Assembly: GCA_041918155.1 (NCBI GenBank)
Contig: JAYRWH010000016.1
Span: forward strand, 1 to 39,862
DNA from: UBA668 sp041918155
Lineage (GTDB): Bacteria; Actinomycetota; Acidimicrobiia; Acidimicrobiales; Ilumatobacteraceae
Direction of reading: 5' to 3'
DNA: 39,862 nt
Notes under the pieces: model-generated
What the model was told of the DNA's origin: nothing
What the model saw: the letters and a program-made list of their open reading frames with translations, nothing else
The model's database searches: none
Made by a program: the position numbers and the translations under genes
Part shown: positions 1-8,212 of the stretch, piece by piece
How positions within the stretch are numbered: the first letter of the stretch is position 1
Layout: each line of letters begins with the position of its first letter

Positions 1-363
1 CGTGGCTTCGACAAGGTGATCATGTGCATGGGTGTGGGCAGCAACGAAGTGCTCGCCCAGGCGTTCTGGCTTGGCGGCAAGCGCAGCAAGATCGTCATCA
101 CCAACATCCACCCCACGCACGAGCAGAGCATCGCCGTGCCGGCCTCGCTGCTCACCCTGCTGGAGAAGTCGCTCGTCGGCTCGATCTTCGGCAGCGCCAA
201 CCCGCGCGTCGACATCCCCAAGCTGATGGAGCTCTACACCCAGGGCCAGCTCGACCTCGACGGCATGGTCACCAAGACCTACCCGCTCGAAGGCGTCAAC
301 GAGGGCTACAAGGACATGTACGCGGGGAAGAACATCCGTGGCGTGCTCGTGTACGAGCACTGA
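1..363 (+). CDS. Zinc-type alcohol dehydrogenase, C-terminal part (5' truncated by window edge)
   Basis: The frame is open from base 1 and gives 120 residues before TGA, so the start lies upstream of the window. The fragment matches the C-terminal third of medium-chain zinc alcohol dehydrogenases of the NDMA-dependent/Rxyl_3153 type: the end of the Rossmann half (VIMCMGVGSNE), the region after it (GSIFGSANPRVDIPKL) and the usual ending with a G-Y-x-D-M helix and RGVLVYEH. The family oxidises alcohols with NAD(P) or a tightly bound nicotinamide cofactor in the cytosol. Zinc ligands and the GxGxxG loop would be in the missing part, so substrate and cofactor cannot be judged. The next gene starts 32 bases downstream on the same strand and may be co-transcribed. 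Confidence 0.85.
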   Translation, partial: RGFDKVIMCMGVGSNEVLAQAFWLGGKRSKIVITNIHPTHEQSIAVPASLLTLLEKSLVGSIFGSANPRVDIPKLMELYTQGQLDLDGMVTKTYPLEGVNEGYKDMYAGKNIRGVLVYEH

Positions 364-395
364 CCACTGACCGCCAGACGGCCGACGGAACGAAC

Positions 396-1343
396 ATGAC
401 CGACTCCGCTTCCCTGGTGCAGCGCGTACTGGGGCGGGTGGTGGGCCGCGCCCGTGAGGTGGAACTGGTGGTGGCCGCGCTTGACGCCGGTCGCCATGTG
501 CTGCTGGAAGGGCCGCCCGGCACCGGCAAGAGCACGTTGCTGCGCGCCGTCGCCCACGAGTTGGGCCTCGGCTTCGAGTTCGTCGAGGGCAACGCCGAGC
601 TGACCCCTGCACGTCTGGTGGGTCACTTCGACCCGGCCCGAGTGCTCATCGACGGGTACGACCCGGAGGTGTTCGAGGACGGCCCGCTGATCATCGCCAT
701 GCGCGTCGGGTCGCTGCTCTACGTGGAGGAGATCAACCGCATCCCCGAAGAGACGCTCAACGTGCTCATCACGGTGATGAGCGAGCGCGAGCTGCACGTG
801 CCCCGGTTGGGGAGGGTCGCGGCGCACCCGGGCTTCCGCCTGGTGGCGGCGATGAACCCGTTCGACGCGATCGGGACGGCCCGCATCAGCAGCGCGGTGT
901 ACGACCGGGTGTGCCGCCTGAGCGTCGACTACCAGGACGCACCCGACGAGGTGGCCATCGTGGTCGCGGCCCTGCCCGAGGTGGCCAGCGATCCGGCATG
1001 GCTGGAGCGGGTGGTGGACGTCGTGCGCCTCAGCCGTTCGCACCCCGACGTGCGCATTGGCTCGTCTGTGCGCGGCGCGATCGATACCGCCGCGGTCGCG
1101 TGCACGCTCGGCGAGCTGCGCGGCCTTCCCGGTCACCACCGCCTGGTGGGCCTCGACGCGGCGCTCGTTGCGCTGAGCGGCCGTCTGCGCCTGCGCGAGG
1201 GGTGCAACCGTACCGCCGACGACATCGTGCGCGAGCTGTGGGCGCAGGTGTTCACCGAGCCCGACGACGAGGGGCACACCGGCGGCGCGGAAGGCGGCGC
1301 GGGAAAAGCGGGCGCCCCGACGGGGGCGACGACCGCTCGCTGA
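396..1343 (+). CDS. MoxR-family AAA+ ATPase
   Basis: A 315-residue AAA+ ATPase of the MoxR class, chaperone-like ATPases that usually act with a VWA-domain partner in metal insertion or complex maturation. Walker A is GPPGTGKST at residues 39-47. The Walker B/VEEINR segment is at about 108-114 (Glu111-Glu112). A sensor-like AAMNPFD motif and a C-terminal lid follow. The last 25 or so residues are Gly/Ala/Thr-rich low complexity. The ATG at 396 was chosen because the conserved region begins right after it; upstream codons in this frame are antisense-like and Arg/His-rich. The gene directly downstream overlaps and encodes the expected VWA partner, which supports a working pair. The substrate is unknown. 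Confidence 0.9.
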   Translation: MTDSASLVQRVLGRVVGRAREVELVVAALDAGRHVLLEGPPGTGKSTLLRAVAHELGLGFEFVEGNAELTPARLVGHFDPARVLIDGYDPEVFEDGPLIIAMRVGSLLYVEEINRIPEETLNVLITVMSERELHVPRLGRVAAHPGFRLVAAMNPFDAIGTARISSAVYDRVCRLSVDYQDAPDEVAIVVAALPEVASDPAWLERVVDVVRLSRSHPDVRIGSSVRGAIDTAAVACTLGELRGLPGHHRLVGLDAALVALSGRLRLREGCNRTADDIVRELWAQVFTEPDDEGHTGGAEGGAGKAGAPTGATTAR

Positions 1344-2281
1344 CACCGCCGCCGCGGGCCAAGGAGGGCGCCGACGCCGACGCTGCAGTAGCCAGGGCCG
1401 CCCGCCGCACGACGTCCCGGCGCGAGCTGGCCGTCCACCCCCGCTTCGAGCAGCTGTCGCCGGAGGTGGGCGTGCTCGACGAGGAAGCGCTGGCCGACGG
1501 CCTGCGCGAGGACCCGGACGCGACGCTCGCCCTGCTCGCCGACCTGGCCGGGGCCACCGACCGCGAGTTGCGCGAGTTGGCTCGCCGCCTCGCAGCCCGC
1601 CTGTTCATCGATCTCGCGCCGCGGGGACCGTCGCGTTCCGGCGGTGTCGGCCGCTTGCAGCAGCAGAAGTACCGTCCCGATGGCGGCGACATCGACATCG
1701 ACGCGAGCCTCGACGCACTCATCGAGCGTGGCAGTGGCCTCGTCGACCCCGAACGCTTGCGGGTGCGGGCGTGGGTGCGCCCAACGACGGCGTTGTGTCT
1801 GCTCGTCGATCGCAGCGGCTCGATGGGCGGGCGCGCCCTCGCGACGGCCGCGCTCGCCGCTGCGGCTGTCGCGACCCGCGCGCCCACGGACTACAGCGTG
1901 CTCGCCTTCGGCAGCGACGTCGTGGTGGCCAAGGGGCAGGTCACGGTGCGGGCGGGTGAGGCTGTTGTCAACGACCTGCTCACCCTGCGCGGCTTCGGCA
2001 CGACCGACCTGGCCGCGGCCCTGCGCGTGGCCCACGAACAGCTCGCTCGCAGCAGTGCCGGGCGCAAGCTCGCGGTGCTTCTCAGCGACTGCCGCAGCAC
2101 CGCCGGCGTCGACCCGGTGGCCGCGGCCCGCGCGCTCGACGAGTTGGTGATCGTCGCCCCCGAGCGCGACGCCGAGGAGGCGATCGAGTTCGCCGGGCGA
2201 GTGGGAGCGCGGTGCCTCACCGTCGGCGGGCCGGGCGATGTGGCCGCAGTGTTGTCACAAGCCTTCGAGCGGACAGCCTGA
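1238..2281 (+). CDS. VWA-domain protein, partner of the MoxR ATPase
   Basis: The protein carries a von Willebrand factor A domain with the metal-binding MIDAS motif D-x-S-x-S in LLVDRSGSMGG (bases 1799-1831) and a later conserved segment AVLLSDCRST. An N-terminal helical part (ELAVHPRFEQLSPEVGVLDEE) is typical of VWA partners of MoxR. The start is unresolved. GTG 1238 is the outermost canonical start, but bases 1238-1340 lie inside the MoxR gene and read as Arg-rich shadow sequence. A CTG at 1340-1342 overlaps the MoxR TGA in an ATGA-like way and is attractive, while GTG 1466 would cut conserved sequence. No signal peptide or membrane segment is visible. Function is inferred from the pair; the client protein is not evident nearby. 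Confidence 0.8.
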   Translation: MGAGVHRARRRGAHRRRGRRRGKSGRPDGGDDRSLTPPPRAKEGADADAAVARAARRTTSRRELAVHPRFEQLSPEVGVLDEEALADGLREDPDATLALLADLAGATDRELRELARRLAARLFIDLAPRGPSRSGGVGRLQQQKYRPDGGDIDIDASLDALIERGSGLVDPERLRVRAWVRPTTALCLLVDRSGSMGGRALATAALAAAAVATRAPTDYSVLAFGSDVVVAKGQVTVRAGEAVVNDLLTLRGFGTTDLAAALRVAHEQLARSSAGRKLAVLLSDCRSTAGVDPVAAARALDELVIVAPERDAEEAIEFAGRVGARCLTVGGPGDVAAVLSQAFERTA

Positions 2282-2287
2282 CCGGCG

Positions 2288-3622
2288 TCAGCAGTGCACG
2301 TCCGCTGGCGGAACGATGTCGCCCTTGTTGTTCTCGTCAGGCTGGGCCACAGTCGTCGTGGTCGGTCCCGCGGCCGGCGCCGCTGTCGTGCTCGGCAGGG
2401 CGGTGCCGCCGGTGCCGCTCGCGACCGTCGTCGTGGTGCCGAGCACTTGTTCGGGAGCGCCGAACAGCGGGGCCGTCCCCTGGAAAATGGCGAGGATGGC
2501 CTTCATGTTGGCGCCCTCGATCGCCGGCATGCGCACCGCGCTACCGCCGATGGTGGCGCTCGTGCTGTCGACCTGGTAGGTGCGGATGCTCGCCGGAGGG
2601 ATGTCGTGCATCACGCCGGCGAACATCAGCATGTCGTCGAGCGTGAAGCCCGACTCGGTGACGATGTCCTTCTGCAGCGACTCGATGAGCGCGCGGGCGA
2701 CCTTGGGGTCGAGCAGGCCCTTGTCGAGCGCCCGCTGCAGCACGCGACGCAGGAAGTCCTGCTGACGAGTGATGCGGCCGAAGTCAGAGGCCCGGTCCTC
2801 GTGGGTCTCGCCTTGGCTGTCCACCCACTTGAGGTGGCGTGAGCGCACATAGGCCAGTGCTTCGTCGCCGGTGAACACATGGCAGTAGGGCAGTGACTCG
2901 CCGGGAGCGGGAGCGACATCGAGGCCGACGCGGCGGTCGAGGATTGGGGTGTCGAACGGGACGGCGACGCCGCCGACGGCATCCACGATGCGCTTGAAGG
3001 CACAGAAGTCGACCTGGATGTAGTGGTCGATCTTCACGTTGAAGTTCTCGTAGATCGTCTGCGCGAGCAGGGCGTAGTCATCCTTCACGTATGCCGCGTT
3101 GATGCGGTTGTTGCCCTTTGTGGGGATGTGCACCCACAGGTCGCGGGGAAACGAGAGAATGGCCGCCGCCCGCGTGACGGGGTCCACGCGCACGACCATG
3201 ATCGTGTCGCTACGGCTGCCGATGTTCTCGCGTGCCGGGTCGGCGGCGCCTGCCCACGGCGAGGTCGGATCGACGCACGGGTTGGAGTCGGAGCCGGCGA
3301 TGAGGAAGTTCTGCGCCTCGGGATCGGGCGGAGGGAACGTGGGGAGTGGTGTGCTGGTCGACGTCGGCTCGCCGGTCGTGACCCCGACGGTGGTGCGCAC
3401 CGTCGTGTCGAGGGTGACCTTCTCGGTCTGGAGGCGTCCGTCGAGCTGGCTCTTGCTGTACACGAGGCCGATCGCACCGGCGATGCAGGCGATGACAACG
3501 ACGATGTTCACCGCGAGCACGGCGCGTTGGGCGTTGGTGTGGCGCCGCCGCCGACGGCCGGCAGGGACCGCGGCCTGCTCTGGCGAGGGCTTGGGAGTCG
3601 GCTCGGACGTGCTCTCTTCCAT
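2288..3622 (-). CDS. LytR-CpsA-Psr (LCP) family protein, copy 1
   Basis: A 444-residue LCP protein. The family transfers undecaprenyl-linked wall polymers (teichoic acid, arabinogalactan or capsule) onto peptidoglycan at the outer membrane face. The order is: a basic cytoplasmic N-terminus (RRRRRH, 23-28), one membrane segment at about 35-56, a Thr/Pro-rich linker, then the LCP domain from about 105 to 300. Conserved motifs are RSDT (137-140), SFPRD (157-161), R173-I-N, YVRSRH (258-263) and R-x-x-RQQ near 283-288. A Thr/Ala-rich tail ends in GDIVPPADVHC with a terminal Cys. The second LCP gene lies 65 bases upstream and ends in a matching motif, so the two look like a tandem duplication. The ATG at 3622 is preceded by a TAGCCT box. 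Confidence 0.92.
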   Translation of the reverse strand: MEESTSEPTPKPSPEQAAVPAGRRRRRHTNAQRAVLAVNIVVVIACIAGAIGLVYSKSQLDGRLQTEKVTLDTTVRTTVGVTTGEPTSTSTPLPTFPPPDPEAQNFLIAGSDSNPCVDPTSPWAGAADPARENIGSRSDTIMVVRVDPVTRAAAILSFPRDLWVHIPTKGNNRINAAYVKDDYALLAQTIYENFNVKIDHYIQVDFCAFKRIVDAVGGVAVPFDTPILDRRVGLDVAPAPGESLPYCHVFTGDEALAYVRSRHLKWVDSQGETHEDRASDFGRITRQQDFLRRVLQRALDKGLLDPKVARALIESLQKDIVTESGFTLDDMLMFAGVMHDIPPASIRTYQVDSTSATIGGSAVRMPAIEGANMKAILAIFQGTAPLFGAPEQVLGTTTTVASGTGGTALPSTTAAPAAGPTTTTVAQPDENNKGDIVPPADVHC

Positions 3623-3631
3623 GGTCCGACC

Positions 3632-3637
3632 AGGCTA
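3632..3637 (-). promoter_or_regulatory. Putative -10 box of LCP copy 1 (leaderless-type)
   Basis: TAGCCT on the minus strand, nine bases before the ATG. The same stretch before LCP copy 2 is nearly identical, with box TAACCT and the same nine-base spacing. No convincing -35 is visible. Assignment rests on the repeated pattern across the window. Confidence 0.45.
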
Positions 3638-3687
3638 TCGGGCGGTTCGCGCCGGGGCCTGTCGACCGTTCGGCGCGTGCCGCTGGT

Positions 3688-4932
3688 TCAGCACTTGATG
3701 TCCTTGGACGGCACGATGTCGCCGACCACGAAATCCTCCGGGCCGACAATCACCGCCGTGGTCGGGGTGGTCCCTGCGCCGACGGTCGTGCTCGGGTCGA
3801 CGACGGGCGCCGGCGCGGTTGCCAGCGGGGCGGTGCCCTGGAACACGGCGAGGATCGCATCCATGTTGGCGTTCTCGACCTTCACGAGCACCGAACTGCC
3901 GCGGATGACCTTGCTGTATGCCTGGATCTGGTACGTGCGGATGCTGTCGGGCGGCACGTCGTGCATGACGCCGGCGAACGTGAGCATGTCGTCGATCGAG
4001 AAGCCCGATTCGGTGACGATGTTCGTCTGCAGCTCGGTGATGAGGGCGCGGGCCACGCTGGGGTTGAGCAGGCCCTTGTCGAGCGCCTTCTGCAGCACGC
4101 GGCGCAGGAAATCCTGCTGGCGGGAGATGCGCCCGAGGTCCGAGGCCCGGTCCTGTTGCGTCGTGCCATCGGCCTGGACGGCAGCGAGATGTCGGCTGCG
4201 CACATACGCGAGGCCTTCGTCGCCGGTGAATTGGTGGCAACCCTTGGGCACGTCGAGGCCCACATGGGGATCGACCACGCGCGTGTCGAACGGCACCGAC
4301 ACGCCACCGACGGCATCGACGATCTTCTTGAACGCGCAGAAGTCGACCTGGATGTAGTGGTCGATCTCGATCCCGAAGTTGTCGAACAACGTCTGGGCGA
4401 GCAGGGCGTAGTTGTTCTGCACGTAGGCGGTGTTGATCCGGTTCTTGCTCTTGCCGGGGATCGACACCCACAGGTCGCGGGGGAATGACAGCACCGCGGC
4501 GGCGCGGGTGACGGGGTCGACGCGCACGACCATGATCGTGTCGCTGCGGCTGCCCTGGTTCTCGCGACCCTCGGCGGCGCCCGCCCAGGGCGAGCCCTCG
4601 TCGTAGCAGGCGTTGTTGTCGGAGCCGGTGATGAGGAAGTTCTGCGCCTGCGGATCGGCGGGAGCGAACGTCTCGGGCGGCACCGTGGCGATCGTGTTTC
4701 CGTCGGGGGTGGAGCCGGCTGGTGCGGCGGGCACGGTCGTGCTCAGCTCGTACTTCTCGGTCTGCAGCCGGTTGTCGAGCTGGCCTTTGCCGTAGACGAG
4801 GCCGGCGGCCCCGGCGAGGCAGCCGACGACGACGACGATGTTCAGCGCGAGCACGGCGCGTTGTGCGGTGGTGTGGCGTGGCCGTTGCGCGGCAGTCCGC
4901 GGCAATCTCGGCTCGGAGGGGGTGGGCTCCAT
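3688..4932 (-). CDS. LytR-CpsA-Psr (LCP) family protein, copy 2
   Basis: A 414-residue paralogue of the neighbouring LCP gene, probably with the same polymer-to-peptidoglycan transferase role. It has one membrane segment at about 26-48, the shared NFLITGSD lead-in, RSDTIMVVRVDPVTRA, SFPRDLWV, a RINTAYV motif, YIQVDFCAFK and the R-x-x-RQQDFLRRVL segment. It differs from copy 1 in the linker (no long Thr-Ser-Thr run) and lacks the insert before CHVF. It ends in GDIVPSKDIKC, again with a terminal Cys, so that motif is conserved between the copies. The L,D-transpeptidase gene is 61 bases upstream on the same strand, placing both LCP genes in a wall-assembly block. A specific Lcp1/CpsA-type assignment cannot be made by eye. 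Confidence 0.92.
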   Translation of the reverse strand: MEPTPSEPRLPRTAAQRPRHTTAQRAVLALNIVVVVGCLAGAAGLVYGKGQLDNRLQTEKYELSTTVPAAPAGSTPDGNTIATVPPETFAPADPQAQNFLITGSDNNACYDEGSPWAGAAEGRENQGSRSDTIMVVRVDPVTRAAAVLSFPRDLWVSIPGKSKNRINTAYVQNNYALLAQTLFDNFGIEIDHYIQVDFCAFKKIVDAVGGVSVPFDTRVVDPHVGLDVPKGCHQFTGDEGLAYVRSRHLAAVQADGTTQQDRASDLGRISRQQDFLRRVLQKALDKGLLNPSVARALITELQTNIVTESGFSIDDMLTFAGVMHDVPPDSIRTYQIQAYSKVIRGSSVLVKVENANMDAILAVFQGTAPLATAPAPVVDPSTTVGAGTTPTTAVIVGPEDFVVGDIVPSKDIKC

Positions 4933-4941
4933 GGCTCGTCC

Positions 4942-4947
4942 AGGTTA
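4942..4947 (-). promoter_or_regulatory. Putative -10 box of LCP copy 2
   Basis: TAACCT on the minus strand, nine bases before ATG 4932, in a context (CCGATAACCTGG) closely matching the one before copy 1. Confidence 0.45.
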
Positions 4948-4993
4948 TCGGCCGGGCTCGCGCTGTGGGGGTCGCCCCCCGGCGCTGGCGGCG

Positions 4994-5560
4994 TCAGGGC
5001 AGCACGACCACCACCGTGCCGATCGGCGCCCAGGCCCACATGTACTGGGCGTCGGAGGTGCGCTGGCGCAGGCACCCGTCCGAGATCGGCTGGCCGAGTT
5101 CCTCCTCGGTCTGCACCCACGGCTTGCCCGGGGCGCGGGTGTCGCGGGGGATCTCGTGGAAGCCGATGTTGTCGCCAGCCGTGCCCTTCGCGAAGCGGAT
5201 CATGTAGCGCATGCAGATCCAGTGATGGCTCGAGCTGCATGCGTATATCGACCGCGACCACACCTTGTAGGTACCCGGGTCGGGCATGTCCAGCCGGCCG
5301 GACACGAGGAAGGTGCGCACGATCGTGTTGGTATCGGAGAACACCCAGACCCTCTGCTGGGTGAGCGAGTACACCGCGCGCCGACCGGTGCCGGTGTCGG
5401 GCGGGGGCAGGGTGTTTTCGATCTGTTCCATCGGTCCGCGGTCGGCGGAGAGCACGCTCGTGTCGGTGGTGTCGGTGGCCGCGCCGGTGACGCCGGGAGT
5501 GAGGCCCAGTCCGGTAGCCACCAATGTGGCCAGCAGTGCGGAGACCACCAGTCGGCGCAT
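4994..5560 (-). CDS. Secreted L,D-transpeptidase (YkuD domain)
   Basis: A 188-residue exported protein with a signal peptide (residues 1-27 or so, hydrophobic core LVVSALLATLVATGLGL, cleavage near TGA-A). A YkuD domain occupies about residues 62-188. The catalytic motif is S160-D-G-C163-L-R165, with the partner His135 in IGFHEIP. Such enzymes form 3-3 crosslinks in peptidoglycan or attach proteins to it. The length is short, and no separate peptidoglycan-binding or Ig-like domain is present, unlike mycobacterial LdtMt2. Two extra Cys (108, 116) in the middle could form a disulfide. The gene starts 20 bases after valS ends and precedes the two LCP genes, so all four could share a transcript, although a TAGGCT box right before its ATG suggests its own start. 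Confidence 0.9.
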   Translation of the reverse strand: MRRLVVSALLATLVATGLGLTPGVTGAATDTTDTSVLSADRGPMEQIENTLPPPDTGTGRRAVYSLTQQRVWVFSDTNTIVRTFLVSGRLDMPDPGTYKVWSRSIYACSSSHHWICMRYMIRFAKGTAGDNIGFHEIPRDTRAPGKPWVQTEEELGQPISDGCLRQRTSDAQYMWAWAPIGTVVVVLP

Positions 5561-5566
5561 CCCGCC

Positions 5567-5572
5567 AGCCTA
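5567..5572 (-). promoter_or_regulatory. Putative -10 box of the L,D-transpeptidase gene
   Basis: TAGGCT on the minus strand, six bases before ATG 5560, inside the 20-base gap after valS. Confidence 0.45.
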
Positions 5573-5580
5573 CTGAGCGA

Positions 5581-8151
5581 TTACTCGGCAGTTGCCAAGG
5601 TGATGTCGCAGCTCAGCGCGTCGGCGTCGGCGAGCACCATGTCGGTGACCGAACCGGCGTCGCACAGGTCGACTCGACCCGACTCGACGGCCGGATGCGT
5701 GGCCGCCGGGGCGTGCACGACCAGGCGCTCGACGGCGGCCTTCTGGCTGGCCTTGGCCTCGGTCTTGGCTCGGCGAACGGCGGCGAGCACCTCGCACACC
5801 GGTTCGAGGATCGTCGCGTCGCCACCGCGGCCCGCGACCACCGGCCACGGCTGGCCATGCACCGAGCCCGCTTGCCACCACGACCACGCCTCTTCGGTGA
5901 CGAACGGGATGAACGGCGCGAACAGGCGGTGCACGATGTCGAGTGCCTCGCGCAGCGCGGCTTGCGCGGAGGCTGCCCCGGCGGCGCCGTGCATCGCGTA
6001 GGCGCGGCCCTTCACGAGCTCCACGTAGTCGTCGCAGAACCACCAGAAGAAGCCTTCGGTGACCTCCAGCGCGCGGGCGTAGTCGAACGCGTCGAACGCG
6101 ATGGTGGCCTCGGCGATCACGCCGTCGAGGCGGGCGAGCATGGCGAGGTCGATGGCTTCGGTGGGCACGGTGCCCGTGGGCGGGGCATCGAAGCCGAGCA
6201 CGAACTTGGTGGCATTGAGCAGCTTGGTGGCCAGCTTGCGGCCGATCTTCATCTGCCCCTCGTCGAACGCGGTGTCCACACCGGGGCGGCCGCTGGCCGC
6301 CCAGTAGCGCACCGCGTCGGTGCCGTACTGCTCGAGCAGATGCAGCGGGGTGACCGTGTTGCCTTTGCTCTTCGACATCTTCTTGCGGTCGGGATCCAGG
6401 ATCCAGCCCGACAGAGCGGCGTGGCGCCAAGGCGCGCAGGCGTGCTCGTGGTGGCTGCGCACCATCGTGCTGAACAGCCAGGTGCGGATGATGTCGTGGC
6501 CCTGAGGGCGCATGTCCATCGGGAACACGTTGGCGAACAGGTTGCTCCCGGCGAGTTCCCACTCGCCCGCGATGTGCGGGGTGAGCGAACTGGTGGCCCA
6601 CGTGTCCATCACGTCGGGGTCGCCGACGAACCCGCCGGGCACGCCGCGCTCGGCGTTGGTGAACCCGGCGGGGCAGTCGGTGGAGGGGTCGACCGGCAGG
6701 CGGTCCTCGCCGGGCACGAGCACCTCGTCGTACAGCGGCAGGCCCTCGGCATCGAGGCGGTACCACAAAGGAATCGGCACGCCGAAGAAGCGCTGGCGGC
6801 TGATCAGCCAGTCGCCGTTGAGGCCGCCGACCCAGTTGTCGTAGCGGTGCTGCATGTACGGCGGGTGCCACTGCACGTCGTTGCCGCGGGCGACGAGCGC
6901 GTCGCGCAGCTCCGTGCCGCGGCCGCCGTTGCGGATGTACCACTGGCGGGTGGCGACGATCTCCAGCGGGCGCGTGCCGCGCTCGTAGAACTTCACCGGA
7001 TGGGTGATCGGGCGCGGCTCGCCGAGCATCTCGCCGGTGGCCTGTAACAGCTCCACCACCTTGCGCTGAGCCTGCTTGGGAGCCAGCCCGGCCATCTCCG
7101 CGTACGCAGCTCGCCCGGCGGGCGTGGTGATCCAGTCGGGGCATTCACCCTGGAACCGGCCGTCGAAGCCGAGCAGCGCTCGCGACGGCAGGTTCAGCTC
7201 GCGCCACCACGTCACGTCGGTGATGTCGCCGAACGTGCAGATCATCGCGATGCCGGTGCCCTTCTCGGGGTCGGCCAGGTGGTGGGCCAGGATCGGCACT
7301 TCCACTTCGAACAACGGGGTGCGCACCGTGGTGCCGAAGAGGGGCTGGTAACGCGGGTCGTCGGGGTGCGCCACCATCGCGACACAGCTCGCCAGCAGCT
7401 CGGGGCGGCTGGTGTCGATGAGCAGATCCTCGCCACCGCCAGGCCCTGATTTGGTGGTCGGGTGGAACGCGAGCTTGTGGTACGCGCCCGGCACCTCGCG
7501 GTCTTCCATCTCCGCCTGGGCGACGGCGGTGCGCTCGTCGATGTCGTACAGCGTCGGCGCGTCCTGCTGGTAGGCCTCGCCGCGGGCGAGGTTGCGCAGG
7601 AACGCGCGCTGGCTGACGCGGCGGGCGTCGTCGCCGATGGTGGTGTAGAGCAGGCTCCAGTCCACCGACAGGCCGAGGCGACGGAACAGGTGCTCGAATG
7701 CCGCCTCGTCGAGGTGGGTGATCTCGCGGCACAGCTCGACGAAGTTGGGCCGGCTGACCGGCACGGCGCGGTGATCCTTGGGCACGTCGCCGTGGAACGG
7801 CGCGCGGAAGCCGGGGTCGTGGGGCAGCGATGGGTCGCAGCGCACGCCGGTGAAGTTCTGCACGCGGCGCTCGGTGGCGAGGCCGTTGTCATCCCACCCG
7901 ATCGGGTAGAACACAGCCTTTCCACGCATGCGCTGGAAGCGGGCGATGGTGTCGGTGTGGGTGTAGCTGAACACATGGCCGATGTGCAGCGAGCCGCTCA
8001 CCGTGGGCGGCGGGGTGTCGATCGCGAACACACCCTCACGGGGTACCGACCGGTCGAAGCGGTAGGTGGCGTCGGCCTCCCACTGCTGGGCCCAGCGGTC
8101 CTCGATACCGTCGAGCGACGGCTTGTCAGGGGTGTTCGTGTTCTCAGGCAT
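5581..8151 (-). CDS. valS: Valyl-tRNA synthetase
   Basis: An 856-residue class I aminoacyl-tRNA synthetase that charges tRNA-Val. HIGH is at residues 56-59 (SGSLHIGHVFSYTH), KMSKS at 591-595 (KKMSKSKGN), and the central editing (CP1) domain carries LLIDTSRPELLASCVAMVAHP. It follows the alternative actinobacterial ValS type: PPPTVSGSLH, DDNGLATERRVQN and, after KMSKS, an EGQMKIGRKLATKLLN helix. The usual bacterial C-terminal coiled-coil arm is reduced or absent; the protein ends soon after SQKAAVERLVV. ATG 8151 was preferred over GTG 8160 because a TAGCCT box directly abuts the GTG and would leave it no spacer. This appears to be the only valS in the window, so it is probably essential. Confidence 0.95.
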   Translation of the reverse strand: MPENTNTPDKPSLDGIEDRWAQQWEADATYRFDRSVPREGVFAIDTPPPTVSGSLHIGHVFSYTHTDTIARFQRMRGKAVFYPIGWDDNGLATERRVQNFTGVRCDPSLPHDPGFRAPFHGDVPKDHRAVPVSRPNFVELCREITHLDEAAFEHLFRRLGLSVDWSLLYTTIGDDARRVSQRAFLRNLARGEAYQQDAPTLYDIDERTAVAQAEMEDREVPGAYHKLAFHPTTKSGPGGGEDLLIDTSRPELLASCVAMVAHPDDPRYQPLFGTTVRTPLFEVEVPILAHHLADPEKGTGIAMICTFGDITDVTWWRELNLPSRALLGFDGRFQGECPDWITTPAGRAAYAEMAGLAPKQAQRKVVELLQATGEMLGEPRPITHPVKFYERGTRPLEIVATRQWYIRNGGRGTELRDALVARGNDVQWHPPYMQHRYDNWVGGLNGDWLISRQRFFGVPIPLWYRLDAEGLPLYDEVLVPGEDRLPVDPSTDCPAGFTNAERGVPGGFVGDPDVMDTWATSSLTPHIAGEWELAGSNLFANVFPMDMRPQGHDIIRTWLFSTMVRSHHEHACAPWRHAALSGWILDPDRKKMSKSKGNTVTPLHLLEQYGTDAVRYWAASGRPGVDTAFDEGQMKIGRKLATKLLNATKFVLGFDAPPTGTVPTEAIDLAMLARLDGVIAEATIAFDAFDYARALEVTEGFFWWFCDDYVELVKGRAYAMHGAAGAASAQAALREALDIVHRLFAPFIPFVTEEAWSWWQAGSVHGQPWPVVAGRGGDATILEPVCEVLAAVRRAKTEAKASQKAAVERLVVHAPAATHPAVESGRVDLCDAGSVTDMVLADADALSCDITLATAE

Positions 8152-8160
8152 GGCCCGCAC

Positions 8161-8166
8161 AGGCTA
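8161..8166 (-). promoter_or_regulatory. Putative -10 box of valS
   Basis: TAGCCT on the minus strand, nine bases before ATG 8151. It touches the alternative GTG at 8160, which is why the ATG was chosen. Confidence 0.4.
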
Positions 8167-8212
8167 CCGAACGGCCCGCGACGGCCGGTTGCCCGTTTCG
8201 GGCGGGCCCGTG

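Noticed and set aside
3023..4357. Plus-strand open frame of 444 codons across both LCP genes
   Set aside because: It lies opposite two clear LCP coding regions and shows no recognisable domain; high GC content keeps antisense frames open.
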